The translations under genes were made by a program, and so were the position numbers. Below are positions 42,195 through 52,471 of a stretch of 64,000 nucleotides of DNA, piece by piece (position 1 is the first letter of the stretch; the number at the start of each line of letters is the position of its first letter). The DNA comes from Tritrichomonas musculus (lineage: Eukaryota; Parabasalia; Tritrichomonadida; Tritrichomonadidae), in assembly GCA_039105265.1 (NCBI GenBank), contig JAPFFF010000056.1, positions 434,001-498,000 of the forward strand, in the 5' to 3' direction. The notes under the pieces were generated by a model that had not been told where the DNA came from, searched no databases, and saw only the letters and a program-made list of their open reading frames with translations.

Positions 42195-42803
42195 ATGTTG
42201 AATTTTGTTTCTGAAATAAAAATAAGAAGACTAAAATGGCCTAAAAAAATCAGAAATGAGAAGGTGCTCCGAATCGTCGATGATCATTCAACGAGATCAA
42301 ACCCAGATACATTGAAACTTTTAAGGGGAAATGATATCGAGCTTTTAGTTCTTCCTGCACATTTAACTCATCTTCTACAACCTTTTGATGCTTGATTTGC
42401 TGGAACTCTCAAAATGTTGTTCCGAAAAAGTTTAATTGAATTAAAAACAAGATTTTTTTCAATTGAATGGATGCCAGAATCATCAAGAAAAAGATTGTGG
42501 TATGTTGCTTCATTCATCGAAACACATAAAAAAGCAACAACCTACAAATCGTGGACAAACAGTTTCCAAAAATGCGGGATTTTTCCTTTTAACCCAGACG
42601 AACCACTGAGTAATCCACATTTTCAGAATCGTGGCAATACGGAAGAATCAGAAACTCAAACAAGAAATCGTTTATATATTTCAGGAAAATTACTAACTTC
42701 TGACGAAACATTTAATGAAATTATTGATTATTATGTAAGTAAATGTTGTCCAAATCCTTTCACATATGGTTATGAATCATTATATAATTGTTTTATTAAA
42801 TAG
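42195..42803 (+). pseudogene. Pogo/Tigger-type DDE transposase relic
   Basis: One frame with a single internal TGA (42393-42395). The segment VDDHSTRSNPDTLKLL, then LVLPAHLTHLLQPFDA, then the stop and FAGTLK matches the DDE_1 catalytic block of pogo-like transposases (DGHxSH.., LPPHxxHxLQPLD). The C-terminal part (WTNSFQKCGIFPFNPD) is also typical. The 5' part with the DNA-binding domain is absent. The rest of the frame is open, so decay may be recent. Confidence 0.75.
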
Positions 42804-42883
42804 AAAAATTCTGATGTTTGTTTCAAAAGACTCCTTACTAAATTAACACTAGCACTAATGAATACTTCTTTTATCAATTTTGA

Positions 42884-43642
42884 ATAAAATCTTTTAACAA
42901 ATGCATATTTTATTATTCTAAGTGTTTAGTTGACTTAATCGAAGAAAATTATGAAAGAGAACAAAGACTAAATTACTTTCTTGGGATTGATGAAGCACAC
43001 TTGTTACTACAACATATAAGCATAATTGAGATAACTGCTGATGATATTAAACACTTCGAGTGGATTAGAAATTACATAATCCTTAATCCATATATTAATG
43101 AGAGATATAATCGAAACATCTATGTTAATAAGTTGAAATATAATGTTGATGAACAACGAACCTAAATAGTTAACTTAATAGATACAAAGAGTATGAGCTA
43201 GGATATGGTGTTAGTGAAAATAGAAGATAAGAAAAAGCGTAAGATATTGAAAGAGTTATTGGAAGATAGATACAAGGTTGTATTATATACAGGTGATACC
43301 AAAGAAGTTATGTTAAATGAAGATGATTGGTTCGAAGAAGATGTTGATGATATCATATCTACCTCATCTATCCAAAATAAACAATCTATTAAAGAGAATA
43401 TTCTATCTATATTCGTCCAAATATATATCGATACAATCTCTAGTGAGGTAATGAAATTCGAAACCAGACCTATATGTGTATCCAAACAAACAAAACCAAG
43501 AAATGTATTTCCAGAACAGAGTGATACATATACATTTAAATCCAGATATTACGATTCAAACATCAAATCGTTTAAATACATGGATAAACCTATCAAACCT
43601 TATGTAAGTACTTCACAGATTCTAAGGTTTGTTCTGTGTTAG
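42884..43642 (+). pseudogene. Unknown ORF with two in-frame stops
   Basis: One frame runs from 42884 (no ATG) to 43642 with only TAA at 43163 and a TAG 36 nt later. Upstream part: YYSKCLVDLIEENYE, GIDEAHLLLQHISIIEI, EWIRNYIILNPYINERY. Downstream part (from ATG 43205): KVVLYTGDTKEVMLNEDDWF, ISSEVMKFETRPICV, KSRYYDSNIKSFKY. I do not recognise the protein. It is in a different frame from the pogo relic and may be a second gene of a mobile element. Confidence 0.45.
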
Positions 43643-44845
43643 GTATTAAATCGACAAAGAACACAGATCGTACACACGCACATTAAATCGACATAAGAAA
43701 AGCAATAATATGTTTACTTAGAGATTTAAATACCAAATAAACCTTAAAAATTTCATCCAATACACGAGTAACTTAAGTTTTCATGTGATTACTTAAACAA
43801 TCAGTTTAATGTTTGGTATACTAATATCTTTATCTAATTGTTTAAGTAATCATTTAATTGTTGCTGTTGTACTCTAGAGAAAGCTTTTGAAGATTTTGTT
43901 TAACGTTGCATTATCTTTTGCTTGTTTCTATTCTTGTTCTGTTTCTCCTGGTTGTTGCTGTTTAAGCTTTATTTTCTCAATGTTCTGATATCAATGTTCA
44001 AATATATCAGCTTGCCGTCTATTAGAATGAATTTAACTTTGATATCAGAGAACAACTCATATAATGGCGCTAATGGTTTACTATTGATTTGTTTATTTGT
44101 TACTCCTTTCATATTTTCTACGAACAATATATTGCTTTGGCTTATTATTCGATTAAGATTATAACGTAGTGCTTTGTGCTATTTCTAATCTTTTCAATCT
44201 GCTTTTAATTCAAGTTTTGCATCAGTTCTCGATTTGCTTAATGATATTTCATTTAAATACAGGACAAAAAGCAGATTATTAATTACGAATCTGCTTTATT
44301 AAACATAATATAAATGATTTTTTGCATTTTCTTTTATTATCTTTCTTAAATGTTTCTTTATCTTATAGTTTTCCATTTTGAAGAAATACATTATTTTTTT
44401 TAACTTGACTCATTCATGCTGTGTAAATTTAAGTAGTAAATACAAGTTTAAAAAAACATTTGATGCTAGTTTTGTAAGAGTGGCCATTTTTCGAGTCATC
44501 GAAGCCGAAAAAAGAGGTTTGAATGTCTTTTTTATCTACCTTTCGTTCAGGTCCTCCTATCTCTGGAGGCACATTACTTTATAGTAATCAATTGAATGGA
44601 AAGTCACAGATGAACTTGGCTTTATCTTGAATGCCAATCTTGCAACAAGATGATTTTGTTTGAGAGATTTCAATCTTTAAGTTTTCAATTAAAAATAATC
44701 GTTCAATCCAAAAACCTCAAATCTTTAAAATTTTCATAAATACATCTTTTTTTTTCCTGTTTAAATATAAGTAAAATTTTAGTTTCATTTTTTAATTTGG
44801 GTCATTCTATTTTTTTTTTTAAATTCTCTTTCAGTGAAAATATTT
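43643..44845. other. Spacer with hairpins and a short minus-strand coding-like stretch
   Basis: Besides the 16-bp inverted repeat there is a 10-bp hairpin AAAGCAGATT/AATCTGCTTT at 44268-44297. The minus strand at about 43975-44172 is open and protein-like (NMKGVTNKQINSKPLAPLY, VKFILIDGKLIYLNIDI) but unidentified. Confidence 0.4.
43786..43852. repeat. Perfect 16-bp inverted repeat
   Basis: TGATTACTTAAACAAT (43786-43801) and its exact complement (43837-43852), 35 nt apart. Confidence 0.85.
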
Positions 44846-45709
44846 ATGAGATGTATTGATGAAAACGACTTATCATATGAATTAGATGAAAAAAATCAAA
44901 CAGCAACAGTTATTTGGTCACATCAAGCTTTCGGATCTATAACAATTCCAAAGGCTGTTACATACGATGGGAAAGATTATATTATAAAAAGTATTCATCA
45001 AGGATCATTTCAGAGGAATCATGGCATCAAATCAATTAAATTCTCAGAAGATTCAGAGCTTAATATAATTCATTCAGGAGCTTTTTCAAGTTCTTCTTTA
45101 GAGTATATCTCACTTCCAGCGAGCCTTCAAAAGCTTGAAGATGGCTGGAATAGTTATACATCGCTCAATTTTGATGTCGCAATATCACCTCAAAATAAAA
45201 ACTTTACTTTAATTGATAATCAATTCATTGTTGGTCCATATGAAGGAGAAGAAAAAATAAAATCCAAAAATTTGAATAATAATCTTGTGTTTGCACGACA
45301 TAACATCAATCACTTTAAAATTCCATCTTTTATTATACATATTAATTCATTTGCTTTTTCCCGCTGTAAAAAATTAAAAACAATTGAGTTTTCAGATGAT
45401 TCAAATCTTAAAACAATTGATGGTTACGCATTTTATCAATCATCACTTGAATATGCAATATTTCCAAAAAATATCAATTCAATAGGCCAGTACTCTTTCC
45501 ATGAGTGTTTAAAGCTCAAATCTATCGAATTTTTAGGAAATGATAATTTATCTTTCGATTTCGAATGCTTTTGCTATAGTTTTAAACTTAATATAATATC
45601 TTGTCCAAATGCTAATATCATTCATATTGATAGTAAATATTTTCGTGGATGCCCAAAAGTAATCTCATTATATGCGTCTGCTGGTGCAGAAATACAGAAA
45701 AATATATAA
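44846..45709 (+). CDS. BspA-like leucine-rich repeat (LRR_5) protein, short form
   Basis: About 287 aa from the ATG at 44846; the frame is open a little further 5' but has no earlier ATG. It contains BspA/Treponema-type LRR_5 repeats (IKSIHQGSF, LEYISLPASLQKLEDGW, LKTIDGYAFYQSSLEYAIFP, INSIGQYSFHECLKLKSIEF). Trichomonads carry hundreds of BspA-like genes, many on the surface; this one has no signal peptide or membrane anchor and lacks the BTB-like N-terminus of its relative at 52472. TCATTCTA at 44802 could be the initiator. The TAA stop overlaps TAAA. Confidence 0.85.
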   Translation: MRCIDENDLSYELDEKNQTATVIWSHQAFGSITIPKAVTYDGKDYIIKSIHQGSFQRNHGIKSIKFSEDSELNIIHSGAFSSSSLEYISLPASLQKLEDGWNSYTSLNFDVAISPQNKNFTLIDNQFIVGPYEGEEKIKSKNLNNNLVFARHNINHFKIPSFIIHINSFAFSRCKKLKTIEFSDDSNLKTIDGYAFYQSSLEYAIFPKNINSIGQYSFHECLKLKSIEFLGNDNLSFDFECFCYSFKLNIISCPNANIIHIDSKYFRGCPKVISLYASAGAEIQKNI

Positions 45710-46093
45710 AAAAGATTGATTTTTACTTGGTGAAATCGAAGATTTTTCATTTATTTGAATAAAAAATGAAGTTTTGCATTTAATGTAATTATATGCTACT
45801 GATAAACACCTCCAATATTTAAATTTTTAGATCCATATTGGCTGGAAATCAAAAAGGACCGACAAAATATGATCTTTGATACAGAATTATATTATTGTTA
45901 CGCTAATTATATTTTTGTTTTTATCGATTCTTGAAAGACAAAGACCAATCTGATTATATTTCATGATAAAGTATCTGAATTGCATGAAAAGAAAAATAAA
46001 TAAAATTAACTAGGATTCGATTAATATCCGTTTTTATTCATTAAAAATATATTCAATATAATATAACAAATTGGATCATTAAATAAACAACAT
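45710..46093. other. Convergent spacer
   Basis: AT-rich, nothing recognised. Confidence 0.5.
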
Positions 46094-47191
46094 TTAAATT
46101 TTTGTCGAAATATGATCTAGCAATTGTAAGAGCTGTTCATGATTTAATCCATATCTTTTTTCCAAGTATTTAATCATGTTGATGTCATTTGCGTCTTTTT
46201 CATTACACTCTTCAATTTCCAACGATTGTTGAGAATCATCAGCTCTAAGGTAATCTTCAAAAAGTTGTGCAAATTCGACAGCTTCTTTAGGATTTCTATG
46301 AACACAAATAATGGCAATACAAATTGTTGGCATGTGGGGGAAACGTGTTTTAACAGCTCTAAAAGCTAAATTGTCAATATTAAGATTATCACCTTTCTTT
46401 AATCCAAAAGCTTTCAAAAGTGTATCGTTTGTATTCAGATATTCTTGCTCTTCTTTAGTTGGAATATGTGGAACGAATGTTGTTGAATTTGTGTGAGATA
46501 AAATTTTGCAGATGATTTGTCCATCATTTTCAATGCTTATGTTGCTGTCAAATCCTAATCGTTTTGCTGTTAATAAAACAAGAATATTAAGTATTGAACC
46601 AATTTCTATATTTGATTGAAGAACTTTCCCAGGAATGAATTTAATTGTTTCAACATTTCTTTCAAGAGATTTAAAAAGAGCATCACGAATAACAGGGATC
46701 CAGTCTAAAGGTTGAATTTCTTGTAAGTTTTGTGGATTCATGTTGATTTCAATGCATTTGGTTTTACAAAATAAATGATTATCTGCTATATCTTCAGAAA
46801 TTTGGTGGTTATTGCATTTAAAATTGTTATCTTTGATATCTTTTTTGTTGCAATTCTTATTAATTTCCTTTTCTTCTTTATTTTCGGAAGGTTTGTAAAC
46901 AAATTTCTTCTTATTATTCTTATTTTTTCCATTTTTCTTGTTGTTGTTTTTAGATTCTGATGGTTTGGAGATTGAATTAGACTTTGATTCGTTGTTTTCT
47001 TTCCCTTGATTTGAATGATTTGGAATTGAAACTAGTGTTAAATCTTTTATTTCATTTTGATATTGATTTGAACTTTTCTCTTGTTCTTTTGAAGGAATAT
47101 ATACAAACATTTTCTTATTTTTCTTTGAACGAGAAGCTTTTGTTTGCTTTTCTATTTTGTTTCCGGAATCAAAACTGATATTGGCTTCCAT
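46094..47191 (-). CDS. Unknown protein with basic Asn/Lys-rich N-terminus and duplicated FVYxPS motif
   Basis: 365 aa. The first 150 residues are disordered and rich in Lys, Asn, Ser and Glu, and carry a near-repeat: KKMFVYIPS (26-34) and KKKFVYKPS (94-102). The C-terminal 210 residues are folded (DWIPVIRDALFKSLERNV, IGSILNILVLLTAKRLGFD, FRAVKTRFPHMPTICIAIIC, EAVEFAQLFEDYL) but I do not recognise the domain. There is no signal peptide or membrane segment. The initiator TCATTTTT is about 32 nt before the ATG and the TAA overlaps TAAA. Confidence 0.82.
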   Translation of the reverse strand: MEANISFDSGNKIEKQTKASRSKKNKKMFVYIPSKEQEKSSNQYQNEIKDLTLVSIPNHSNQGKENNESKSNSISKPSESKNNNKKNGKNKNNKKKFVYKPSENKEEKEINKNCNKKDIKDNNFKCNNHQISEDIADNHLFCKTKCIEINMNPQNLQEIQPLDWIPVIRDALFKSLERNVETIKFIPGKVLQSNIEIGSILNILVLLTAKRLGFDSNISIENDGQIICKILSHTNSTTFVPHIPTKEEQEYLNTNDTLLKAFGLKKGDNLNIDNLAFRAVKTRFPHMPTICIAIICVHRNPKEAVEFAQLFEDYLRADDSQQSLEIEECNEKDANDINMIKYLEKRYGLNHEQLLQLLDHISTKI

Positions 47192-47797
47192 TTGAATTGT
47201 TTTGGCAAGTTTTGTTTAAAAATGAAGAGATTGACGCCCTCATTTATTTTGCTTCTTCTCATTAAACAAATTCAATTCTTTATTTTTTATATTTCTGAAC
47301 CTTTTGAAAAATTAAGAATATTATTTTATAGAAAAGATTTATAAAATTCATAATCACATAAATTTTCAATTCAACAAAAAATTCAATTGTTTATATTCTA
47401 AATCTGTTCACAATCTTTTTATTTTGTCTAATGAAATATGAAGAATCAAATGGGCATATATACATATATTAAAAACTCTTAAGTTAAGAGTCTTAAACCT
47501 TTTTGTATTAAAATTAAGCAAAACAATACATTTATTTGCTTGAATTAATAATGAATTCAAATACATGTCATAACATTTAATAGAAGTTCTACCATTAATA
47601 AAAATAAAAAGATGTCATCATCATAAAAAAATAAAAATAAATTTCAGCCAAATTGAAAATACATTTATTATTTCGATATCAAAAAAGAAAAACATTCAAC
47701 AATAATATTTATTTACAAAAGCAGTATTCCAACAAAATAAAGACATTTTGTAAAAGTGCAATATTATTCATAAAACAAATATGTTGGGAATGATTAA
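47192..47797. other. Spacer between two minus-strand genes
   Basis: AT-rich; a small inverted repeat TCTTAAG/CTTAAGA region near 47475-47505. Nothing else. Confidence 0.5.
47218..47225 (-). promoter_or_regulatory. Initiator of the FVYxPS-protein gene
   Basis: TCATTTTT on the minus strand, about 32 nt before the ATG. Confidence 0.4.
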
Positions 47798-49654
47798 TTA
47801 ATTAATACTATTTTCATCAGTATTTTTATCATTTGCATTATTACTGTCATTTACTTCGTCACTTAGATTACTATTATTTTCATTATTATTACTATTATTT
47901 TCATTATCTTCAATTTTATTATCATTAACATTATCCGAATTATTGTTATTGCTATTATTTTCATTATCGTTATCATTATTATTATCACTGCTGCCATTTA
48001 AATCGTCCGCTTGGAGTTCTTGAAGAATTTGGTTTGCCCAATTAACATCATTTGCGGTTCTCTCCTTTTTAGGAATGAAAAAGTCATCATTTAAATCATC
48101 AAGAATTTCTTTGGCCCAAGGTGATCTCGGATCATTTTTTGGTTTCGATATAATAAAGTGATCCAAATCTTCATCATTTTTCAAATCCAGTTCCATTTGG
48201 TTCAAATCCGCTTGACACAAATCAGAACCAACATTGTCATCATCATTGTCATCGACACAAACAACTTGCAGTTCGTCATCAATAAAATCTTCATTTTCTC
48301 GAAGTTCATCATCGATACGAACTTCTCCTTCAATTTCATCAAAATTATCAAAAGAATCGACAGGTAAATCACCTCCATAACTATTATTTATTACTTGCTT
48401 ATATATGGTATAATCTTGAATAAAATGGTCCCAGTCTGTTTCTTCGTTATTGTCATCATTACTATCATCATCACCCAAATCAAGAACAATTTCAGCAAAT
48501 TTGAAAATATACCCCCAAAAGCTAGATTTATTATCATGTTTGGTGATAAGCCAAGCATTTAAAATGCGATTTTTTAAATTGATATTTTTAACAGAGACGG
48601 GAGTATCACATATTGCATAAAGAAAGACAAGGCAAGATGCATGTAGTTTGGTTTGAATAGGGTTGGAAAAAAATTGATCAAGTAAACCATTTACACTCTC
48701 AAAAGTCTTTGGAGAAGTTTTTGCGGCTTTTTTTGATTTTATTAAAATAAGTAAAAGTTCAACAGCTTTTGATGATGATGCATCAAAAGTGGTTAATTTC
48801 GAAATATATTCACACAAATTATCAAAATGATCTAACATAAATTCCATAGTTGCATTATTAAAAATGATTCCTTCATCTTCATTATCATTAGATGAATACG
48901 AATCATTCGCTTGATTTTTTTTACCACATAGAGCTATTAAAAGAGAGAAAGCACCAAATCGAACATTAGAATTAACATTTTTAGTTGCATAATCGAATGT
49001 TTTTGATGCATGCTCATTATCAGCTAAAGAAGCTATCAATGTAGATTCTGTATCAGTATGTAAAATAATTTCTGAGATAATTAGAAATAACTTATCTTGT
49101 GAACTTGGAGGCGATTTTTCTATAAGATTAAATAAAACTGCAGAAGCATTTAAATCTTCAAAAAAAGCGGAAATTGATTGATGATCATTTGATGCAAGCG
49201 CCATTAAGGTTTCATATACAGAATCATTTCCGATAAGCTGACAAAATTTAGGGAAAAAGAATTGATTTTCTGATAAATTTGACATTATATTGTAATTTTC
49301 AGATTTTCCAATAGATAGAATTACTCGCGACAAAACAACAATAGATATTCTTGAAATAGGATCGTTGCTTAAAATAGTATTCATTTTGTTGTGAAAAATA
49401 GTACTTTCACTCATATTAAGTGGAAATTGATCGGCAAGATCAAATAAAATGCCTCTAGATGCCATAGAAAGTTCTGATTCACTGATCGAAATGTCTATTA
49501 ATTCGCTTAAATGATCAAATAAATAATTGATTATTTCTGGAACTTCAAACCTGACTGCATAATTAAGTCGTGTATCTTTTAATATTTCAGTTAGCTTGCA
49601 ATCCGGTTGTTTGACTTTGTTAATAAATTCGTTTTGATCTTCCCGATAAAACAT
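47798..49654 (-). CDS. SAPS-like protein (probable PP6/Sit4 phosphatase regulatory subunit)
   Basis: 618 aa. The N-terminal 350 residues are an all-helical ARM/HEAT-like domain. The start (KLTEILKDTRLNYAVRFEVP, then IINYLFDHLSELIDI) and a later block (FFPKFCQLIGNDSVYETLMA, FFEDLNASAVLFNLIEKSPP, SQDKLFLIISEII) follow the layout of SAPS/PPP6R proteins, which anchor the Sit4/PP6 catalytic subunit. The C-terminal 200 residues are acidic and disordered, with two copies of a short motif, PWAKEILDDLNDD and NWANQILQELQADD, before an Asn/Asp/Glu-rich tail. Assignment rests on pattern memory, so moderate; a plain ARM-repeat protein is the alternative. Confidence 0.8.
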   Translation of the reverse strand: MFYREDQNEFINKVKQPDCKLTEILKDTRLNYAVRFEVPEIINYLFDHLSELIDISISESELSMASRGILFDLADQFPLNMSESTIFHNKMNTILSNDPISRISIVVLSRVILSIGKSENYNIMSNLSENQFFFPKFCQLIGNDSVYETLMALASNDHQSISAFFEDLNASAVLFNLIEKSPPSSQDKLFLIISEIILHTDTESTLIASLADNEHASKTFDYATKNVNSNVRFGAFSLLIALCGKKNQANDSYSSNDNEDEGIIFNNATMEFMLDHFDNLCEYISKLTTFDASSSKAVELLLILIKSKKAAKTSPKTFESVNGLLDQFFSNPIQTKLHASCLVFLYAICDTPVSVKNINLKNRILNAWLITKHDNKSSFWGYIFKFAEIVLDLGDDDSNDDNNEETDWDHFIQDYTIYKQVINNSYGGDLPVDSFDNFDEIEGEVRIDDELRENEDFIDDELQVVCVDDNDDDNVGSDLCQADLNQMELDLKNDEDLDHFIISKPKNDPRSPWAKEILDDLNDDFFIPKKERTANDVNWANQILQELQADDLNGSSDNNNDNDNENNSNNNNSDNVNDNKIEDNENNSNNNENNSNLSDEVNDSNNANDKNTDENSIN

Positions 49655-50318
49655 ATAAAATAAACAGAAAGTTTTTTTTTATTTCATAAAATTTTTCAGG
49701 AGAAAACGATAAAAAAAAATGATAAACTGATACAAGTGAATTCAATCTTAAACTGTTCAATTTTTTTCATTCCTTTATTTAATAATAACAGGTACCTTAA
49801 ACAAAATGGAAATAAAATTAGAATAAAAATTTACATTATCAAATTATAATCAAAATTTTTCAGATGTTTATTTTTTTAGAGAAAATAATACTATCTTCAT
49901 ATTTATCTGATATAATCATTTAATAACCATGAAATTATTTTTATGAAAAGCTTATAAATTAAATAAACATATTTTTTAAAAAATCATTTGAATTTGATTC
50001 TAATGATTTCTAAATACCTACAATATACTCCAAGGTTTCTGTAATTTCGGAATTCTTAGAAAAAGTTGGTAATTATACATACTATATATTTAATTTTTGA
50101 TAATTATTTTTTATCATAAATTTTTAACAATCGTTTTTTTCTGCGTCACTTTTTGAATGGTTTTTCTATCCATGAGCTCATGGATAAGTAAAAAAACCGC
50201 CATCTTAAGGTGAAATTTGAGTTACTATGTTAAGAAATTTAACCAAAAAAATCGTAAAATTTTAATTTTACCTTAAAATTATTACAATTTAATTTTTTTG
50301 ATATAAATTTGTTTATAT

Positions 50319-50460
50319 TTACATATTTTTTCGGGGATATACGCACCAGTGACCACCACGGGGCTGCACGAAGCCGAATTTGGTTCCTTTAATTGCTGGA
50401 TTAATCGGGAAGCTATTTGAACTATATAATTTTGCATTATTTAGTAAAAAATGAATTAAA
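50319..50460 (-). pseudogene. Short coding-like relic
   Basis: About 45 open codons on the minus strand ending in TAA, including FPINPAIKGTKFGF and QPRGGHWCVYPRK. GC content is well above the flanks. It has no ATG start before the adjacent element end, so it is probably a gene fragment. Confidence 0.35.
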
Positions 50461-50464
50461 AAAG

Positions 50465-52317
50465 TACAGTTGTTCCACTTTTGTAACGGAAAAATCCACT
50501 TTCGTAACAGAAAATGTAACCACCAAAATTTTCAAAATTTATTATCACCTAACTTTTTGATTTTTTATTCACTTTCGTAACAGAATTTTCCACTTTCGTA
50601 ACAGACTTTTTTTTTATGATTTTTTAATAATTCATATTTTTCATTTTGCATTTCTTTTTTTATCGAAATTCTTTTATAAAGAGAAGTTTATTCAAGAAAT
50701 GATATTTAGAAAGAGGTTTATTAAGTTATTAATAATAATTATGGATTTACTCAAAACTCTTTTTTTAGAAGAAAATCATGTTTTTATAATTGTACTATAA
50801 TTTAAATGAATATTAAACATGAAAAATAAAAAAAAGGATAGAAATCAAGAAAAAATTAGATTATAATTTCAGATAAAGCAAATAAAAAATCAGTATTGCA
50901 TTATTATAATGAAATAAAAAACATTTGAAATGGAATTTTAAGCTTTTAAAATAACAAAAATTCTTTTTTTAGCAAAATATTTGCAATAATTATAGAGGGG
51001 GTTTCACTCAGGTGTCAAATCCGCTTTTCCATTAAATACGAGAATTTGAGAGTTGATAATTATATTTATATACTATTACATATATTTAATAATAATAATA
51101 CTAATTTCGTAAAAAAATATTTAATATTTATGAATATATATATGTTTAGTTATTTTATTTTTGAGAGAAAAACTGCTTTTTCTTCAGAAAATTAACATCT
51201 TGATAGTGACTTAGATTTCTATACGATTTTATATCAGGTTTTTTATATATTGTAATATCGATTGAAGATATTATATCCAAAATATTCTTCCAAATCATAT
51301 GGCCAATTTTTGTATATTTATGTTTTCAATTTTTATAAAATTTCTGATATCAGAATTTTTTTTTTTGAATATGACATGTTAGATGAAATGATTATTATCT
51401 CTATCAAAGCTTTACTGTTCTCCGCCTTTATTTTTAAATAGAGCCATTAAGTCTTTTTTAAAAAAATACCGACAATGTTTTGCTTTCAAAGAATAGGATT
51501 TTTTTGTCTAGTTATTATTAATTAAAAATAAGATTCTTAGATATCTCTTGAATTTTTATCATTTATAGAGCAAGCGTTAATAATAATGGTATTATTTTAC
51601 TCAGCGGCTTTTATCTATTGCCCTTTTACAAAATTACGAATTCTCTATCAAATATCTACTATTTTTAATCAAATGATTTAATTTATATATGCAATTATTA
51701 ATAAATATCTAAATAAACTGTATTATTCCAATATGTTAATTTTTATCGGAAAGATTTGTATAAATGCATTTGAAATTACTGCATTCCCATTTATTTTTAT
51801 TCAATAATAAACAATTCCATCAAATATTTGTATGTGGTTTTTTTTGACTCTTTTATACATCTTTTTTGTGTTAAATTGCTCATATTTTTCTTCTTCAAAA
51901 CAAATTTCATCTCACATGTCCTTTTCAAAATGATCATATGTAATATTTCAAAATTGGCCATATGGAATAGATTAAAAATAATAAAAACCAATTATCTGTC
52001 CATTAATAAAATAAATATTATAATTTTAGAAAAATCCTATAGAGATTTGCAGAGTGCTGCCCCTTCTATAATTATCTTCATTCATAATTTCAAATAAAAT
52101 GTTGTTCCCAATAACTACTGTGTTTTCTACAATTATTTGCATTATATTAAAAATGTAAAAACTCATTAAAAACAAAGATAATTAAATAATAAAGTTTTCT
52201 GTTACGAAAGTGGATAAAAAATCAAAAAGTTAGGTGATAACAAATTTTGAAAATTTTGGTGGTTACATTTTCTGTTACGAAAGTGGATTTTTCCGTTACA
52301 AAAGTGGAGCAACTGTA
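50465..52317. mobile_element. 1.85-kb non-autonomous Tc1/mariner-like element with 117-bp TIRs
   Basis: The terminal inverted repeats 50467-50583 and 52199-52315 are nearly identical (differences at a handful of sites) and begin CAGTTG, flanked by TA on both sides (50465-50466, 52316-52317). Each TIR contains several CACTTTYGTAAC words. The interior is AT-rich without a transposase ORF, so the element depends on a helper. A solo relative is at 8104. Confidence 0.85.
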
Positions 52318-52458
52318 TAAAAAAGTATTCAAAAAGCTTAAAAGTTTACAAAAAGTGGCGTAAATTTTGTCTTATAAAATTGAATGATAATTTTCAAAAA
52401 CAAGACATTATATAACTTATCAAAATTTCAGAACATGACAAAGTTTTCACGAATAATA

Positions 52459-52466
52459 TCATTTTT
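52459..52466 (+). promoter_or_regulatory. Initiator of the BspA-like gene
   Basis: TCATTTTT, +1 A at 52461, 11 nt before the ATG. Confidence 0.5.
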
Positions 52467-52471
52467 TTTAA

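Larger units (their letters stand above)
49655..52471. other. Spacer largely occupied by a 1.85-kb TIR element
   Basis: It contains the element at 50465-52317. Just left of it, at 50319-50460, the minus strand has a GC-richer coding-like stretch (FPINPAIKGTKFGF, then QPRGGHWCVYPRK) that I cannot identify. Confidence 0.55.

Noticed and set aside
44378-44584. 68-codon plus-strand ORF with FDASFVRVA similar to an alternate-frame stretch at 31245
   Set aside because: Short chance similarity in non-coding frames; no initiator and adjacent frames are broken.
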